A stretch of 64,000 nt of DNA. Origin: Reticulitermes lucifugus. Its lineage: Eukaryota; Arthropoda; Insecta; Blattodea; Rhinotermitidae. The notes beneath the pieces were generated by a model. The model was not told the origin of the DNA, did not search any database, and saw nothing but the letters and a program-made list of their open reading frames with translations. Positions 13,121-24,950 of the stretch are shown piece after piece (position 1 is the first letter of the stretch; the number at the start of each line of letters is the position of its first letter). The stretch is from the NCBI GenBank assembly GCA_026260175.1, contig JAKCWW010000489.1, forward strand, positions 2,983 to 66,982, in the 5' to 3' direction. Made by a program: the position numbers and the translations under genes.

Positions 13121-13437
13121 TGTGGATCAAAAAATTCACAAGGAAAGCACAGTTTGAAGCAGACAAAAGGCGCGCCATGTCTGTGGCAAGCATGGCAGGG
13201 ATAGCCCGGGACCGGAGCAGAGCAGACCCCGCCTCGTACGCATCGACCGGTTCTGGTGATTCGTTCGGCCGCTCTCGGAGAGCTGAAACCAGCCCCGAGC
13301 AAGCAAACCAGCCAGCCGAGTTCCATGCTGCTACCTCGGACGTCCCCGGTCAACCGTGGCAGCCATCTTACTTCCATCATTTCCCAGCATCCTCCGAAAC
13401 GTATCCGCCATATCAACTGGAAGTCTTCTTGTTTTAA
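13121..13437 (+). CDS. 3'-terminal coding exon of an unrecognised protein (partial)
   Basis: The acceptor is strong: a pyrimidine-rich tract TGTTTTCTTTTACTTTGCAG ends at 13120. The exon begins with TG, which completes a split codon (phase 1), then reads TGG ATC AAA AAA TTC and stays open for about 105 codons to TAA at 13435-13437. The exon is markedly richer in GC and CpG than the AT-rich DNA on both sides, as expected of constrained coding sequence. The peptide starts WIKKFTRKAQFEADKRR, very basic with Lys/Arg clusters, as often follows a transmembrane segment. It continues with a Ser/Arg-rich stretch (SVASMAGIARDRSRADP) and ends in a Pro/Gln/aromatic-rich tail finishing QLEVFLF. I see no catalytic motif or domain; it reads as a disordered cytoplasmic tail. 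I do not recognise the protein. It could be an isoform-specific last exon. No partner exon is visible in the window. Confidence 0.6.
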
Positions 13438-13821
13438 CCCAATTCTTGTTGTGCTCAATTTTATCTGTTTTCATGAAGCTTTACAAATTATAATTTATCT
13501 AAGTGCATCCAGTTTTACTGTGTGGGGTTTATACATAATTTTGCTGTGATAATTTCATACTTTAATGGCTGCTTTTACTGCTTATTTATTCTTTCCTTTT
13601 TTGCTGACGCTTCATGGCTTTGTGTGTTGAATACTTTTGTATGTGCGAACCGCTTTACGTGTTATGTTCTCCATATATGTGCGTGTGTGTATGTGTGTCT
13701 GAAAGCAAATTATAAGTACTTCTGTCGGTGGGACGTTCTTCAAGCAGTTCTTTCATAGACGTCACATTTAGGTCCTACATACGTCGTAAATTTCAAGAAT
13801 AATTACAAGGACCATCAGGCT

Positions 13822-13862
13822 ATATTATTATTATTTTTATCATTATTATTATTATTATTACC
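13822..13862. repeat. ATT microsatellite
   Basis: An imperfect run of ATT/TTA triplets lies in the likely 3' untranslated or downstream region of the exon. Confidence 0.85.
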
Positions 13863-13991
13863 AATTCAAATATACTAGAAGGACTATTCAGACTGGTAAA
13901 TTAACTTTCTTCTTTTGAAGAGAACTTCCAAATTTCCAGAATAGTATGTACATAAGATTTTTCAGTTAAATTTTTTAATTATTGTTACCAA

Positions 13992-13997
13992 ATTAAA
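13992..13997 (+). promoter_or_regulatory. possible poly(A) signal ATTAAA
   Basis: ATTAAA is followed within about 20 bases by a GT-rich stretch (GGTTTGTGTGCTCTG), the layout of a cleavage and polyadenylation site. It lies about 555 bases after the stop codon at 13435-13437. This is the first such hexamer I noticed downstream. It is an inference only. Confidence 0.3.
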
Positions 13998-14019
13998 GGT
14001 AGGATATAGGTTTGTGTGC

Positions 14020-17000
14020 TCTGCACGAACGCTTGGGAATGGTAAATGAAAGTGCAGTCTAACGCATGCAATGCAGACCTATATATTACAATAATATGTT
14101 GCTTTCATAAATTATATTTGATAAAGACCTCCGCGTTAGTTTAATAGTTCTAAATAGGCCTACATACAGGTTTACAAAAATTATACTTTAACAATTCAGT
14201 TAGCCGAGTGAATGCACCATAACAATTTAATTTTTCGTTATTTATTTCTTACTGCTTAGTAACTAACGTTTATCCCACTTCTGCTTCAATCTGTGGCAAG
14301 ACAAACTAACAAATAAGTTATTCCCTACCCACAAATTATCAAAATAAATAATCTTTTAGTGAGGGGGAAATCAAGTCAGTATCATGAAAGTTTCATTCTT
14401 TGTGTCGATGGAAAACAATTAGTTTTTACCCAGATATTAGCTGTACCTCCCCCCCCCCTGCCAAGCCTAAGAATAATATTATATGACGACTACCTCGTCC
14501 ACATTCCTAATGGTGATCCTATATTCACTGAAAACATCGTTTAAATTCAGTTTATTACTACAAATACAGAACTGTTTACATTACGTAGTCATATTTCTCA
14601 TATGCTGTCAGCACTATGTGAGAGCGTTTGTGTCGTTTCATGTATACAAATTATTTAATGTTATCGAAAATATTAGATACTTACAAACAAAATTGTTGGC
14701 CAAATAGTTGGTAAAATATAAGCGCAGTGGCGAGAGCTGTAAAGTATTTAATTTCACTTACATTAGGCGCTATTATTTGACATAGTCTATTGCAGTATTT
14801 TCACAAGAGTACAGAAAAATGTTGCCCAACATGTGCAATTTTGTAAAACTCTTATACAAATATTTGCTTATAATAATCCACAGGAACTGTAACATAGTCA
14901 TAATGTCAAACATTTATTTCATAGGATGAATGAAAGTTTCATGAAAGAGAATTTTGGATTTAGTGAAATAGTAGTTTATGTAGTCATTGATTATAAATAT
15001 GATTCACAAAAAAATAAAAATTTTATGCAATATTCAATTATCAAATTAGTCTTACTTTAATGAACGGCTAGAAAAATATTTTAATTTATACTTGTGGGTC
15101 CATTCAGGTTAGATGTCTTCTCGCTGGCCTATAGTTTGGTTTAGACAATTATCTAACTCAATAGCGCCTTACCTTTGACCAATGATTAACTTCACTGAAC
15201 ACTCGACTCACCTGAAACAGAAACGACGCCAAACATGAGTTGCCTACGCAAAAGAAGACAGTAGGCTAGATCTAATTTACGACGTTTCACTCTCGCTTAT
15301 GATAAAAGAGTTGATAATATTGATGGCGGTGTGTGTAAAGAACTTCAACAACAATTGTTCAAGACATAGACTTAATATGTTCGTGTTAACGTAATTAAGA
15401 TTTGTAATGTTCTTATCTTCTGGAACTGTTATGTCGGAGGCATTATCGCTACTTAAGGCCAATAACACTTGCCTGTAAAATTGTGTAAAAATGTAGACGG
15501 GTCTTTTGACAACAAGATTTGTAGATGCACAGCATATCCCAATTTGCAATACGGGATGAACGTGAAGCGATGGAATAGAAATAGTGCTGTAAAAATTTTA
15601 CGCAGTATTAAATTAAGTTATTGAACGTCAGTTTTGTCCACACCAAAACGTATCTGCGTATCTCGCTTATATATACGAGGTTTTAATGTGTCCTAGATTA
15701 GGGGGTTTCAGGATATTGTAAAGAATTGTAAGTAGCTTCTGGTGTTGTAAATAACAAAAGATTTACATGTAACCCCATGCTCCGAAACATTCCCCTCGCC
15801 CAAAATGTTATTAATTACCACTTAAATTAAGCCTACTTATAGGATTACTTGTCTTCGAAGCACGTGCACCAAGTACGCGTTCTATAGACCGAAAAATGTC
15901 AATGAAAAACTTAACGTAAGACAAAGATTTGCACAGTAATGTTAAGTGTCCACTACGCAAAATTTGATTACAGTTTATAAACCTGTTTTTGACTAGCAAG
16001 TATTGGTACATATTTATAAATTTTTCCTTATGTCTGTTTGTAGAAGGTGGTGACACAGTTAATACAATTTTATCAGAATGTTAAAAAATTCTCAGGAAAC
16101 ATTTACCCTGCACGCAACGATTCCTACATAAACAATTCCATTTTTTTCTCGAATAAGTCATAGAACCAATTTTATCATCAGTGGACGGCGTTTTGCGGTT
16201 TCCTTAGTTCAGAAAAATGTTCATGTAGTTTGTTTATCTCGAAATAGGACCTTCCCTAGGCCTATTTGTCACTCAGTGCTATCTTACTCCCGTTCATATT
16301 AGTCTTAAGCCCTACATATTCTTCATCCACATCCTCCCAAAGGAATTGTGTGTGATCTACAATACCTTCCACATTAAAAGAAACACTTGCGCTAGATGGA
16401 CTGCAGTCCGATGAGATGGCAAGTGAAGAAATAGCGGAATGGTTTACGTCTTGGACAACTGACGCCCGAGCTAGGATTTGTAAGATGTGAGAGTGCTGTG
16501 CTTGGGATAGGCCTGCTTTAGTTTATAGAACCAGAGACAGATGAGGAACGAATAGGGAAAACTCTGTTTGGAAAGAAAAAAATGTAGAAGGATAAAGTGT
16601 AGAAAAGACGAATGAGAGAACGCAGGGCCTTTGAACTTGGCTCGTTGAAAGCGACGGCCATGTCAGAGTTACTGCCTAACACTTTGTCGCCGACAGATTT
16701 AGGGCACAGTAAATTTGAGCCCAGTCAGTGTACTAAATTTGACTGCCTTAAAATAACCGATAACTCAAAACGAACAGGAACTGCCTCTAAACCCTATACA
16801 CATGAGTCGAAAAATCCGGTGCATGGAAAATATCAGACACTGTGCTTCCAGATAGCAGTAGGAATACTAGAACTGCTGAAATGAGAATATGGGACATGTC
16901 TCTTATTTTACCTTACAAGGTATAGGGTCTCTTACGAAAAACGTATAACTTTTAATCAAATCCATGCTAGCAAAATGTAAATTGGCCAGAATACGTTGAT

Positions 17001-19486
17001 GATAGGTTTTTTAATGGTGGTCACTGTAAATGTGTTTCAGGGCAAAAAATAATTATGTTATAATCACATATAATTTACCATAATATTATTTTAAAACAAG
17101 AAAATTTGCAACTTTGGATTATGAAACAGACATAGCTATGAAGCCGAAGTGAAATAAAGGACACACAGTTCTAGGTAACGTCACTTACACATACTTATCC
17201 CTTTGTTTATGGAAATTTCGAAAATACGAACAGCGACATCTTAATCTTAGTCTTATTTTATATATTTGCCTAAAAATTTTCACATCGAAATAAATGAGAA
17301 AAAAACTTGGATTTCGATGCAGCAAAACTGCTAGCTTTTATTAATAACAGAACCTTTGAAGCACTGTAGGCACAGCTTCTTTATGAGATTTACAATTCGA
17401 CACAAAAGACCTTTTACCCCTCTCCATAGAAAAATGTACAGATCTCGGCGTTAAAAGGAGACGCTGAAATGTGACTGTGGCTAAAGAGGAATGAAAACTG
17501 AAATAGATTGCTTCTACAGCTGTTTTCACAAAAATATCTTTTGTAAAAAAATTAGAAAGTTTGTCTCTTTCACTGTGTGTTGAGGGAGGATAGTGACAAG
17601 TGGTGACTTGTGACAGTTTGCATGGAGTGAACTTTTTTCTTGTAAAAAAGCAGAAGAGAAAGTTTGGGTGCATGCTAGTTAGTCTACTGAAATGTAGAGA
17701 AAGTTCACAGCAAAAAGCATAGCACTGAGAAGGATGTTGCCAGCAGCCAAGTGAACACAATTTTGTTTCTACATACTACAAAACTTCTTCAGCACTCTAG
17801 ACGTCACTACAGCTACATCTGCATTCATCTAGGTTTAGTTAAGTATACTTAGGATCAGAAGACACCATTGGCAACGACTGTCATAAAGTGATTCAGACAC
17901 AACTACAACGCACATAAAGTCAGGAAGGAGAGACATATTTTGACAGCATGAAGACTTCTGGATGTGCCTCAGGTAAGCACTACAGTTCATTAATTTCTTT
18001 GAACCCATTCATCACATATAAGTTCTACAAACAACCACATAGGCCTGCTGCATTATAGGCTATTTAAAGCTGTCATATGCACTTGCTATAAAAGCGAAAT
18101 AAAGAAATATTCACTAATATTTCAAATTAACTCAGCATTATGAGATAGGATTTAAGGTTTTCGAGGCCCTAACTAGTAAGTTATAGAGTCTTCTGAGATG
18201 TGTTTGGTGTATAGACATGAACGTTTCGCTGGAAGCTGGTGCGTCCTTCTATAAATCGTGTCTCATAAAAATGAAATCACTCTAAATATCCTAATATATT
18301 AGAGGCCTATGGAATTCGCGTAATTTATTACGGTCTGTTTTGATATGACTGGTAAATAGTTCTGTATCCATTTTTAATACGTTCTTTTTTTGGCATTAGA
18401 GAATAGGCTGTATGGGCCTACAGGTCTAAAAGCTATTAAAATGACTTTCATTGTAACAAAATGAATTTCTGAAAGTGAAGTTGGCCTAGGAAGGTCCTAA
18501 TAAGATATTGGATGTTATGGTTCAATTTAAGTATTTTACACAAAAATGATTTTAATTACCCCTTTAACTCACGACTTAGATATGAACTATTTACTGAAAC
18601 TGAGATCCTGTCTCACAGAAAATGCTGCCCAGCACCATTAAAAAGACCCCATCTGCTAATGCAGTTTAGGGAAGTGATCGTTGTTTATTGTAAGAAATAT
18701 CCAGGGATATATAAATACATCGTGGTGAGTAAAATTTAGTTTAATAGGCTATTCACTGGGACCGAAGAATCGAGGAAGTGTCCTAAATACGTACGTTTGG
18801 AAGCGTAATTTGAACGTAAACGTCGACTGTAAACAACATGTCTCACGTCTGTTCATGCCGCAAAATCAGCGGAAAACGTGAGTCGGGTTCGTATTAACGA
18901 GTATAATTCTTACGTAGTTGAATTTGGCTGTCTTACAGTTCTTAATTAAGTTATTAGTAAGTCATGTTTACGCCTACAAAGACCTCAAATTAGAAACGAA
19001 ACCTCTCTCAATATTTGATCTCGTCTGAGAGTGGAAGATTTCATCCCAATGCTGCCATAGTTCAGTCAAGATATATATGCATATGTACATAACATCATTC
19101 TAAATGTAGCCTAAACTCAATCGGTGTCACTGTCGCATTGCTACTCGAGAACATATTACATAACCTTCTCACGTTCCGTAAATTTACAGTTTTTCAATAC
19201 TAGACTGATATAAAATTCACTCAAACCAGATAAACACCATGCACGACGCGTTTCAGCATAAAGCCATGGGCTATCATACTTTACATAGGCCTGCTACCAA
19301 TTTCACATTAAATCAAGTCTTTAACGTCATTCACAAGAAACAGTAAATTAGCTTTACAGTTCCAATATCAACCTATCAAGCTAGGCTTGTTTTAAAACCT
19401 AAAGTATAAATAACTTGTTCCCTATTTTGCACTAGGCCTAACAGATCTGCACCACACGTGCGTCAAGACCAACAAATGAAGACCCA
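14020..19486. other. long unassigned stretch
   Basis: AT-rich DNA with no element that I can name. A run of C lies near 14450. Frames at 16612-16884 (+, 90 codons) and 17341-17760 (-, 139 codons) are among the longest, but both lack domains, recognisable splice contexts and a composition shift. TAGGCCTA occurs near 14155, 16257 and 19433. Confidence 0.4.
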
Positions 19487-19513
19487 TATATATATATATA
19501 TGTGTGTGTGTGG
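19487..19513. repeat. (AT)n(GT)n microsatellite
   Basis: An AT dinucleotide run passes directly into a GT dinucleotide run. Confidence 0.85.
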
Positions 19514-19769
19514 GCCAGATGAACTGAAGACCCAGTAGTACGCAATGCGAAATACAAAAGTTTCTAGAATCATAACAAATTAATAAGTTAAACCGCATCG
19601 TTTTGTTTCCAATAAGGATTTTTGCATGTTTCTTATTATCGTAGATTTATACCACATTCATATCACATGAATGATGGTTGACCTAATAATGTCGTAAAAT
19701 TCAAAACAATGCAAATTAGTACCTTACAAATTAAGATAGAAGACGTTGTACACAAGATCACTGTATCGT

Positions 19770-19990
19770 CCCCGAAATTCCCACTACACTTGGCGGCAAG
19801 CGGCTTGGGACATGGCCGTTGCCTTACAGCCGGCAGTCCGCTCGTACTGGGTGGAGCTCTCGTATCTCCGCCTAGCATCCGACACAGTCCGCCATTCAAA
19901 CATAACCGCACGCCCGCTACAACACCAGCAACCAACCGGTCGCTTGTTGCCCGCTCGCTGGCAAATATGGCCAACCTTCCGGGAAGTTGA
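19770..19990. other. GC- and CpG-rich island
   Basis: About 220 bases with many CpG dinucleotides sit in AT-rich DNA. Frames of 69-103 codons are open on both strands, as expected when stop codons are diluted by GC. On the minus strand the segment includes GGCCATATTTG and AATGGCGGAC, but no TATA box or initiator is clear. It could be a promoter with a first exon, an exon, or an old GC-rich transposon. Confidence 0.35.
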
Positions 19991-21736
19991 CAAAAATTAA
20001 TAAATTAAAATAATCCATTAAATCAATATGTTTATACCTAAAAGATGACATGTAGTAACTCATCCTTGATTTTTCACTTTTACTTATTTTTAAGTAACAG
20101 CCTCGATTCTAAGAATTCGTTCTTCAAAAACGTTTCACTATGTTTGGTTTTCTATTTTGTATTTAACATAAAATTGTATGCATGTGTATTATCATTTAAA
20201 ACTTAATATTTAATTCTGCAATATGCCTGTCATATTATTGTAAAGCATGCGGAAATCGATGTATGGAAAACACACGCTACAAGCCTACAGAGAAATATGC
20301 GTGCTTAGTTTTGTGTATTATATGCTACTGAAATTATTCGTAACTTTCACTCCACTGACAATGAATATTCGAAATTATATACGATTAGATCACAGTTTTC
20401 AAGATACTTCAATACTTTTTCGATAAATGTGACCGTTAAAATCTTTAGCCTAATTGAATTCGACCTGTCAGCTGCTTATACAACCTATTCGTCGCAAATG
20501 GTCCTATGTAGGTCTGAAAATGAGCTATAAAATTCTATAGCCTAATATGCTGAGGCGTTAAAAACACATCACACTATTTCGACAAAACGCTCCAAGGAAA
20601 TTAAATACTATGTGGAACACCTGAGGAGAAGCTGACATTCCAAACACGTGGAGCAAAGCCACAACACCCAGTGAAGACCGACATTTATTTACATTAAGCT
20701 TACATTATACAAATAACAGGTCGTACCTGACAGAGAACCAACTCCGTCTTCACTACAAAGACACATCTGTTAGTTGTGCTGAAGTAGTAGTATTGATTGT
20801 AAGAATCATACCAAAAATATAGATAAAATTTTTAGGAAAATTGCAAGGCCTTTGAATGTTACAGGACTCTGAACGGTAAAAACGGTTCTTAGCAAAGCAG
20901 GTTATGATGCTGGAAGAAATTGTGTCTAATGGAATATCTTGACAGTAACGTTTACGGTGTTGAATCATTCACTATGTTGCTTTATTAGTGTGACAATAAA
21001 TCTTGCCCGGTAAGATATTTTGTTATGTCTTGTCAGAAGTCGATTAAATTACCACAAACAACAATCTCATTCTCGTTTAGTAACAGTTTAAAATCTGAGA
21101 AATTGCCAAGAATTAATATCCCATATTTTACACGCACATTAAAATTATTTTCAGTAGTATCCAGTAATAAAGGCAAAACAAACTAGTGTGTCTACTTATA
21201 TCCGGGAATTTTACTTACATGATATTAAAAAAATCAGCTCCTGCACATAAGCCTGTACATACTGTACGCGTTCGTACGCTACATACAAATATGAAACCTA
21301 AACAACTCGCGAAAAGAAGTTACAAACTTCTCACATTTGATACGGTTTCATGAATGAGTGCACTCGAGAACAAACACACGTACAGTAGACGGCCTTGTGA
21401 AAAGATTTATGAACCATCAGAATAAGAAGTAATTATGGGAGCCTTGATTAATTGCTTAAACCTTTCTCGAGTTCAGTGTAGCCGGGTATACAAATCATTG
21501 TTACTTTGTTGTTTTTTTAAATGAGCCAGTTCAATTCATTAAATTAAGCACAGACTTAACTGAGAAGCGCCTTTACAAAGCACTTGATGAACGAAGGTCG
21601 CTTTGCGGCGTTTAACACCCCTATGACGTATCGGGGAGGCCGAAGTTTCGATTCCTGCATGCAGTTCCGTAATGTTCTAAACTCCTCTATGCAAAGAGTC
21701 TTACACCGGCATGACACGTTTCTCAACGCAACTTTC
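19991..21736. other. unassigned stretch
   Basis: AT-rich, with no recognised element or gene. Confidence 0.4.
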
Positions 21737-21998
21737 ACAGTCATCCTCCCTTGACACTAGGCCCATCTAACAAATTTCTCACAGTCATTCTCCCTTGACA
21801 CTAGGCCCATCTAATAAATTTCTCACAGTCATCCTCCCTTGACACTAGGCCCATCTAACAAATTTCTCACAGTCATCCTCCCTTGACACTAGGCCTATCT
21901 AACAAATTTCTCACAGTCATCCTCCTTTGACACTAGGCCCATCTAACAAATTTCTCACAGTCATCCTCCCTTGACACTAGGCCCATCTAACAAATTTC
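21737..21998. repeat. tandem array, 44-bp unit, six copies
   Basis: Six head-to-tail copies of a 44-bp unit begin ACAGTCATCC and contain TTGACACTAGGCCCATCTAA. The copies differ at only a few sites (for example CATCC/CATTC, GGCCCA/GGCCTA, CCCTTG/CCTTTG), so the array is young or homogenised. There are no spacers, so it is not a CRISPR. A minus-strand frame ending near 21556-21744 reaches just into the array and is not a gene. Confidence 0.95.
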
Positions 21999-22760
21999 GA
22001 AAGCGTCGTTCAATATCTGTACCGAGGAAGAAAACATTGGCATTCAATAGCCTCAACGAAACTCAATTTTCTTTCAAATGGTTGGAAAATACAAGCGACA
22101 ATAATTAGATAAGAATTATGCAACCATCTTAAAACTTGTGTTTACTGAAGAAGGTGGCGGAAGGACGCCTGGAACACATTCCGTTATCCGAATTACTGCC
22201 GTCAGCTGTCAAAATACACATTTTGAACAGAAACTATTTTGCCCCTTATCGTTACGTTTCAACCTTGCATGAATTTACAGGTGTAGCCTATACGTAACTT
22301 TCGTCTGCGTGAATTTATCTTTGCATCAGTCTGACTTCTCGTACATCAAAATTGATGGGGTTCTCTGGCGGTTTCGTTTTGAAAAATTGTACCATTTGCT
22401 GTGTCTACCTAACATTCAGTTCGATATTTTACGTAACTATCAAAGCAATATGGCTACTGACTTCTAGTGACATGCATGATGACATTGTTTAAAAAAAAGT
22501 CTCTTGTTCCTTCCTCAGAAGTCCTCCTTTTGATATCCAGTTTTTCTTAAAGAACTCTGATTACAGACAAGTTCCTATGCAATGTGCTCATAAGCAAAAT
22601 GTTAACCGATTCCATAATCTAACCTACGTAATTTAGAAAAGTTAATGTCTTATTACTAACATGCAGAGCGAAGTTCTCTGTGATTGCAAAAATTACTTGG
22701 TCTAGGTCATTTTTATTACGAAAACGGAGAATATAGGCTTGCGAGAAAACTATACTCTTT
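21999..22760. other. unassigned stretch
   Basis: No gene or element is recognised. Confidence 0.4.
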
Positions 22761-22776
22761 GCGCGCGCGTGTGCGC
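22761..22776. other. alternating purine-pyrimidine run (GCGCGCGCGTGTGCGC)
   Basis: Sixteen bases alternate strictly between purine and pyrimidine, almost all GC or GT, in otherwise AT-rich DNA. This composition favours Z-DNA under negative supercoiling. Confidence 0.6.
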
Positions 22777-22826
22777 CCGCCTCTTCCGCTAGGCGTATAT
22801 ATCGTATTATAGAGTATGTTGCACTG

Positions 22827-22895
22827 CTTTTTTTTTCCTATGGCTCGACAGCCCCTAGGAGGCCTAGGCCTCCTCATTGTTCGAGGTTTCGCGAG
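22827..22895 (-). mobile_element. SINE family B, 3' tail
   Basis: On the minus strand: CGAAACCTCGAACAATGAGG, then AGGCCTAGGCC, GGGGCTGTCGAGCCATAGG and poly-A. It is nearly the same tail as at 1-72. The element may extend towards about 23040, but no tRNA-like head is clear there. Confidence 0.6.
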
Positions 22896-23069
22896 CACAC
22901 ACTTTAGACACACTCGATATGGTGGGTCAAATATCATTCCGTCTAGGTCACGATATCCACATAGGCAACCGATGCTTCTAATTTTCAGCCAGATTGGCAA
23001 AATCAGTACCCGGTGGGCTGGAAGAAAATGGAATCGGGAGTAAATTCCACGCTGGGACTGAGATTTATA

Positions 23070-23190
23070 TCTATTTCACCAGCTGTAGTAGCCACCCAGC
23101 CTCATATACAAAACGAACCGGTGGCTGTTACTCCGGGGTTGAAGCGGCCACAGCGTGAAGCTGACCACTTGCTTCGATCTCGTGTTGTGA
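23070..23190 (+). mobile_element. SINE family A, internal fragment
   Basis: Shares GCCACCCAGCCTC, CCGGGGTTGAAGCGGCCACA, GCGTGAAGCTGACCACTTGC with the SINE A body. It lies just upstream of a second, longer copy in the same orientation. Confidence 0.6.
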
Positions 23191-23214
23191 TTAAAAATAC
23201 CTGTAGCGACACCT

Positions 23215-23516
23215 CAACAGGTCTGGATGGCGTTGTGTTTATTTATGGACAGGTACTTCGTCAGGCTGGACGGTCCGGAGATCGAATCCCGGTGGGGGAG
23301 ACATTTTCCGCAACAGGCCAGATCGGCCCTGGGGCCCATGCAGCCTCTGTAGATTGGGTACCGGGTGTCTTTCCAGGGGGTAAAGCGGCCGGGGCGTGGC
23401 GTTGACTACCCACCCCATCTAGCGCCAAGGTTAAAGAAAGAGTATAACTATACCTCTACTCCTGCTCTGGACCTTCATGTCCTGTTCTACGGTGAACTTT
23501 ACCTTCACTTCGTCAT
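23215..23516 (+). mobile_element. SINE family A, near full length
   Basis: This is the best reference copy. The head has a B-box-like GGAGATCGAATCCCGG after CTGGACGGTCC; the A-box region is degraded. The body runs GGCCCTGGGGCCCATGCAGC, GGGGGTAAAGCGGCCGGGGC, TCTAGCGCCAAGG, TTAAAGAAAGAGTA, ATACCTCTACTCC, GGACCTTCATG, and ends in GTGAACTTTACCTTCAC. No target duplication was resolved by eye. The head indicates RNA polymerase III ancestry. Confidence 0.85.
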
Positions 23517-23587
23517 TTGCGGTCCTCCTCTAGAGGCCTAGTATAAACAGTAGTGTAAGTAAGCTTTCTTAATAGTAAAGGTCAAGC

Positions 23588-23862
23588 TCTCCCTGTGAAC
23601 GTCATAAATACATGAGGGCGAGTGGGGTTACAGCTTCATGCATTCTTAACCTCCGCCCTACATGCATGTCAGTGGTCGGTCAGCTTCAAGCCCTGGGTGT
23701 TTATCTCCGAGAAAAGCGCTGATGGTAAGCTGGGTGAGCCCCAGAGCCTGATTTGGGTGCTTTAAAGAAAAGAGAGAAGCCTCTTTCTCCTGCCGAGAAT
23801 CAAACCACAATTTCTTCGTCTAACAGCTTTTAGCCTAAGCAATCTTGGCTCTGCTTGCTTCA
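23588..23862 (-). mobile_element. SINE family A, diverged copy
   Basis: The reverse complement shows a B-box-like GGTTTGATTCTCGGCAGG, then the CTGGGGCTCACCCAGC block, the GAAGCTGACCGACCACTGAC block, and the AGGTTAAGAATGCATGAAGC block near the 3' end. It faces the copy at 23215-23516 tail to tail, only about 70 bases away. Confidence 0.7.
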
Positions 23863-24077
23863 CGTTAGGTCTATGCGTTTATCCTTCCGTTCTTCTGGGA
23901 TATGCCGCTATCACTGGGAAACCCTTCACGATGAACGCACTAGGTTTCTTACAAAGGTCGCGACAGAGCGTCATATCCCAGAAGAAGCCACGTGTATTTC
24001 CAAGGATATTAGATCTGTTGTGTTTCGGTGCTTGCCTTAGGTAGGCCTAATTTTGTTCCTTGCTTTGCTGGAGTCCT

Positions 24078-24135
24078 TAAAATATTATTATTACTATTAT
24101 TATTATTATTATTGGTGGTGGTGGTAGTAGTAGTA

Positions 24136-24176
<41 letters not shown>

Positions 24177-24177
24177 T
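24078..24177. repeat. compound ATT / GGT / AGT microsatellite
   Basis: An ATT run passes into GGT and then a long AGT run. It creates an open minus-strand frame with poly-Thr, which is not a gene. Confidence 0.95.
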
Positions 24178-24861
24178 TGACACTCACTGAGATAACAGTA
24201 ACTCTATGATACAATTGGTTGGTCTTAATAAGTTTAATGTATGGCCTCTTAACATGACAAGCCACACAGACAGACTCAAAACCAAATATTCACCGATGGT
24301 GGCTTAAATCTCGTTACCAGAAGGAAGGTACTTGAGGTCTACACACATTATTAGGAATCCTAATTAAAACATAAATTACTGTACGCTCTACAGACTCGGA
24401 TTATGCCAGAAAATGCAAATGAGTCTACATTATCTGAGCTTATTTAACTTCAAGATTCAGTAATACAGAACGAATGTTCGATTGACGGGTATGATTTGAC
24501 TGCAGGAAACGGCATTGTTGCACAAAGTGATCGAAATAGAGCAGGCCTACAGCCTGAAGTCTTGCCGCTCTCACGGCTTTCATTCATTGCCCAAAAACCA
24601 GGTTACGAAAGAGGTGAACTGAATAAATGTGCTGATCAGGACAGGCACTGATGGAAACACCCTTGTTGTAACTCACATCATTCTGTTACAAAAGAGTCAC
24701 AGTCCGCAACAGGCCACTTCTGTTTGAAAAAATGTAGAGAAGTTCTGGAGTTGTTCAAATGTGGCAACTGACATTTTAAGCTTAAGAGAAAACAAGCTCT
24801 GTCTTCATTAAAAAGACCAACTCTTCAGACCCTTCCGTAAAATTTTCCAAAAGTTCAGACA

Positions 24862-24950
24862 GGTTCTGAGGCCCAACCACCGTCCCATTCAATAGTTGCC
24901 GGGGCTCTTTCCCGGGAGCAAAGCAGAATGGTTAAAGTTATTGCCAAAAC
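24862..24950 (+). mobile_element. SINE family A, short fragment
   Basis: Shares TCTGAGGCCCAACCACCGTC, CATTCAATAGTTGCCGGGGC and TTTCCCGGGAGCAAAGCAG with the middle of SINE A. Both ends are missing. Confidence 0.55.

Noticed and set aside
12973-13458. 161-codon minus-strand gene
   Set aside because: It is the antisense shadow of the GC-rich exon at 13121-13437, which has the better splice and stop evidence.
13522-13758. 78-codon hydrophobic plus-strand protein
   Set aside because: It lies just after the exon's stop in T-rich DNA; the hydrophobic look comes from T-rich codons.
17341-17760. 139-codon minus-strand gene
   Set aside because: No domain, no splice context and no composition shift; chance frame in AT-rich DNA.
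21737-21998. CRISPR-like array
   Set aside because: Contiguous 44-bp units without spacers.
24077-24265. Poly-Thr minus-strand protein
   Set aside because: Encoded by a triplet microsatellite.
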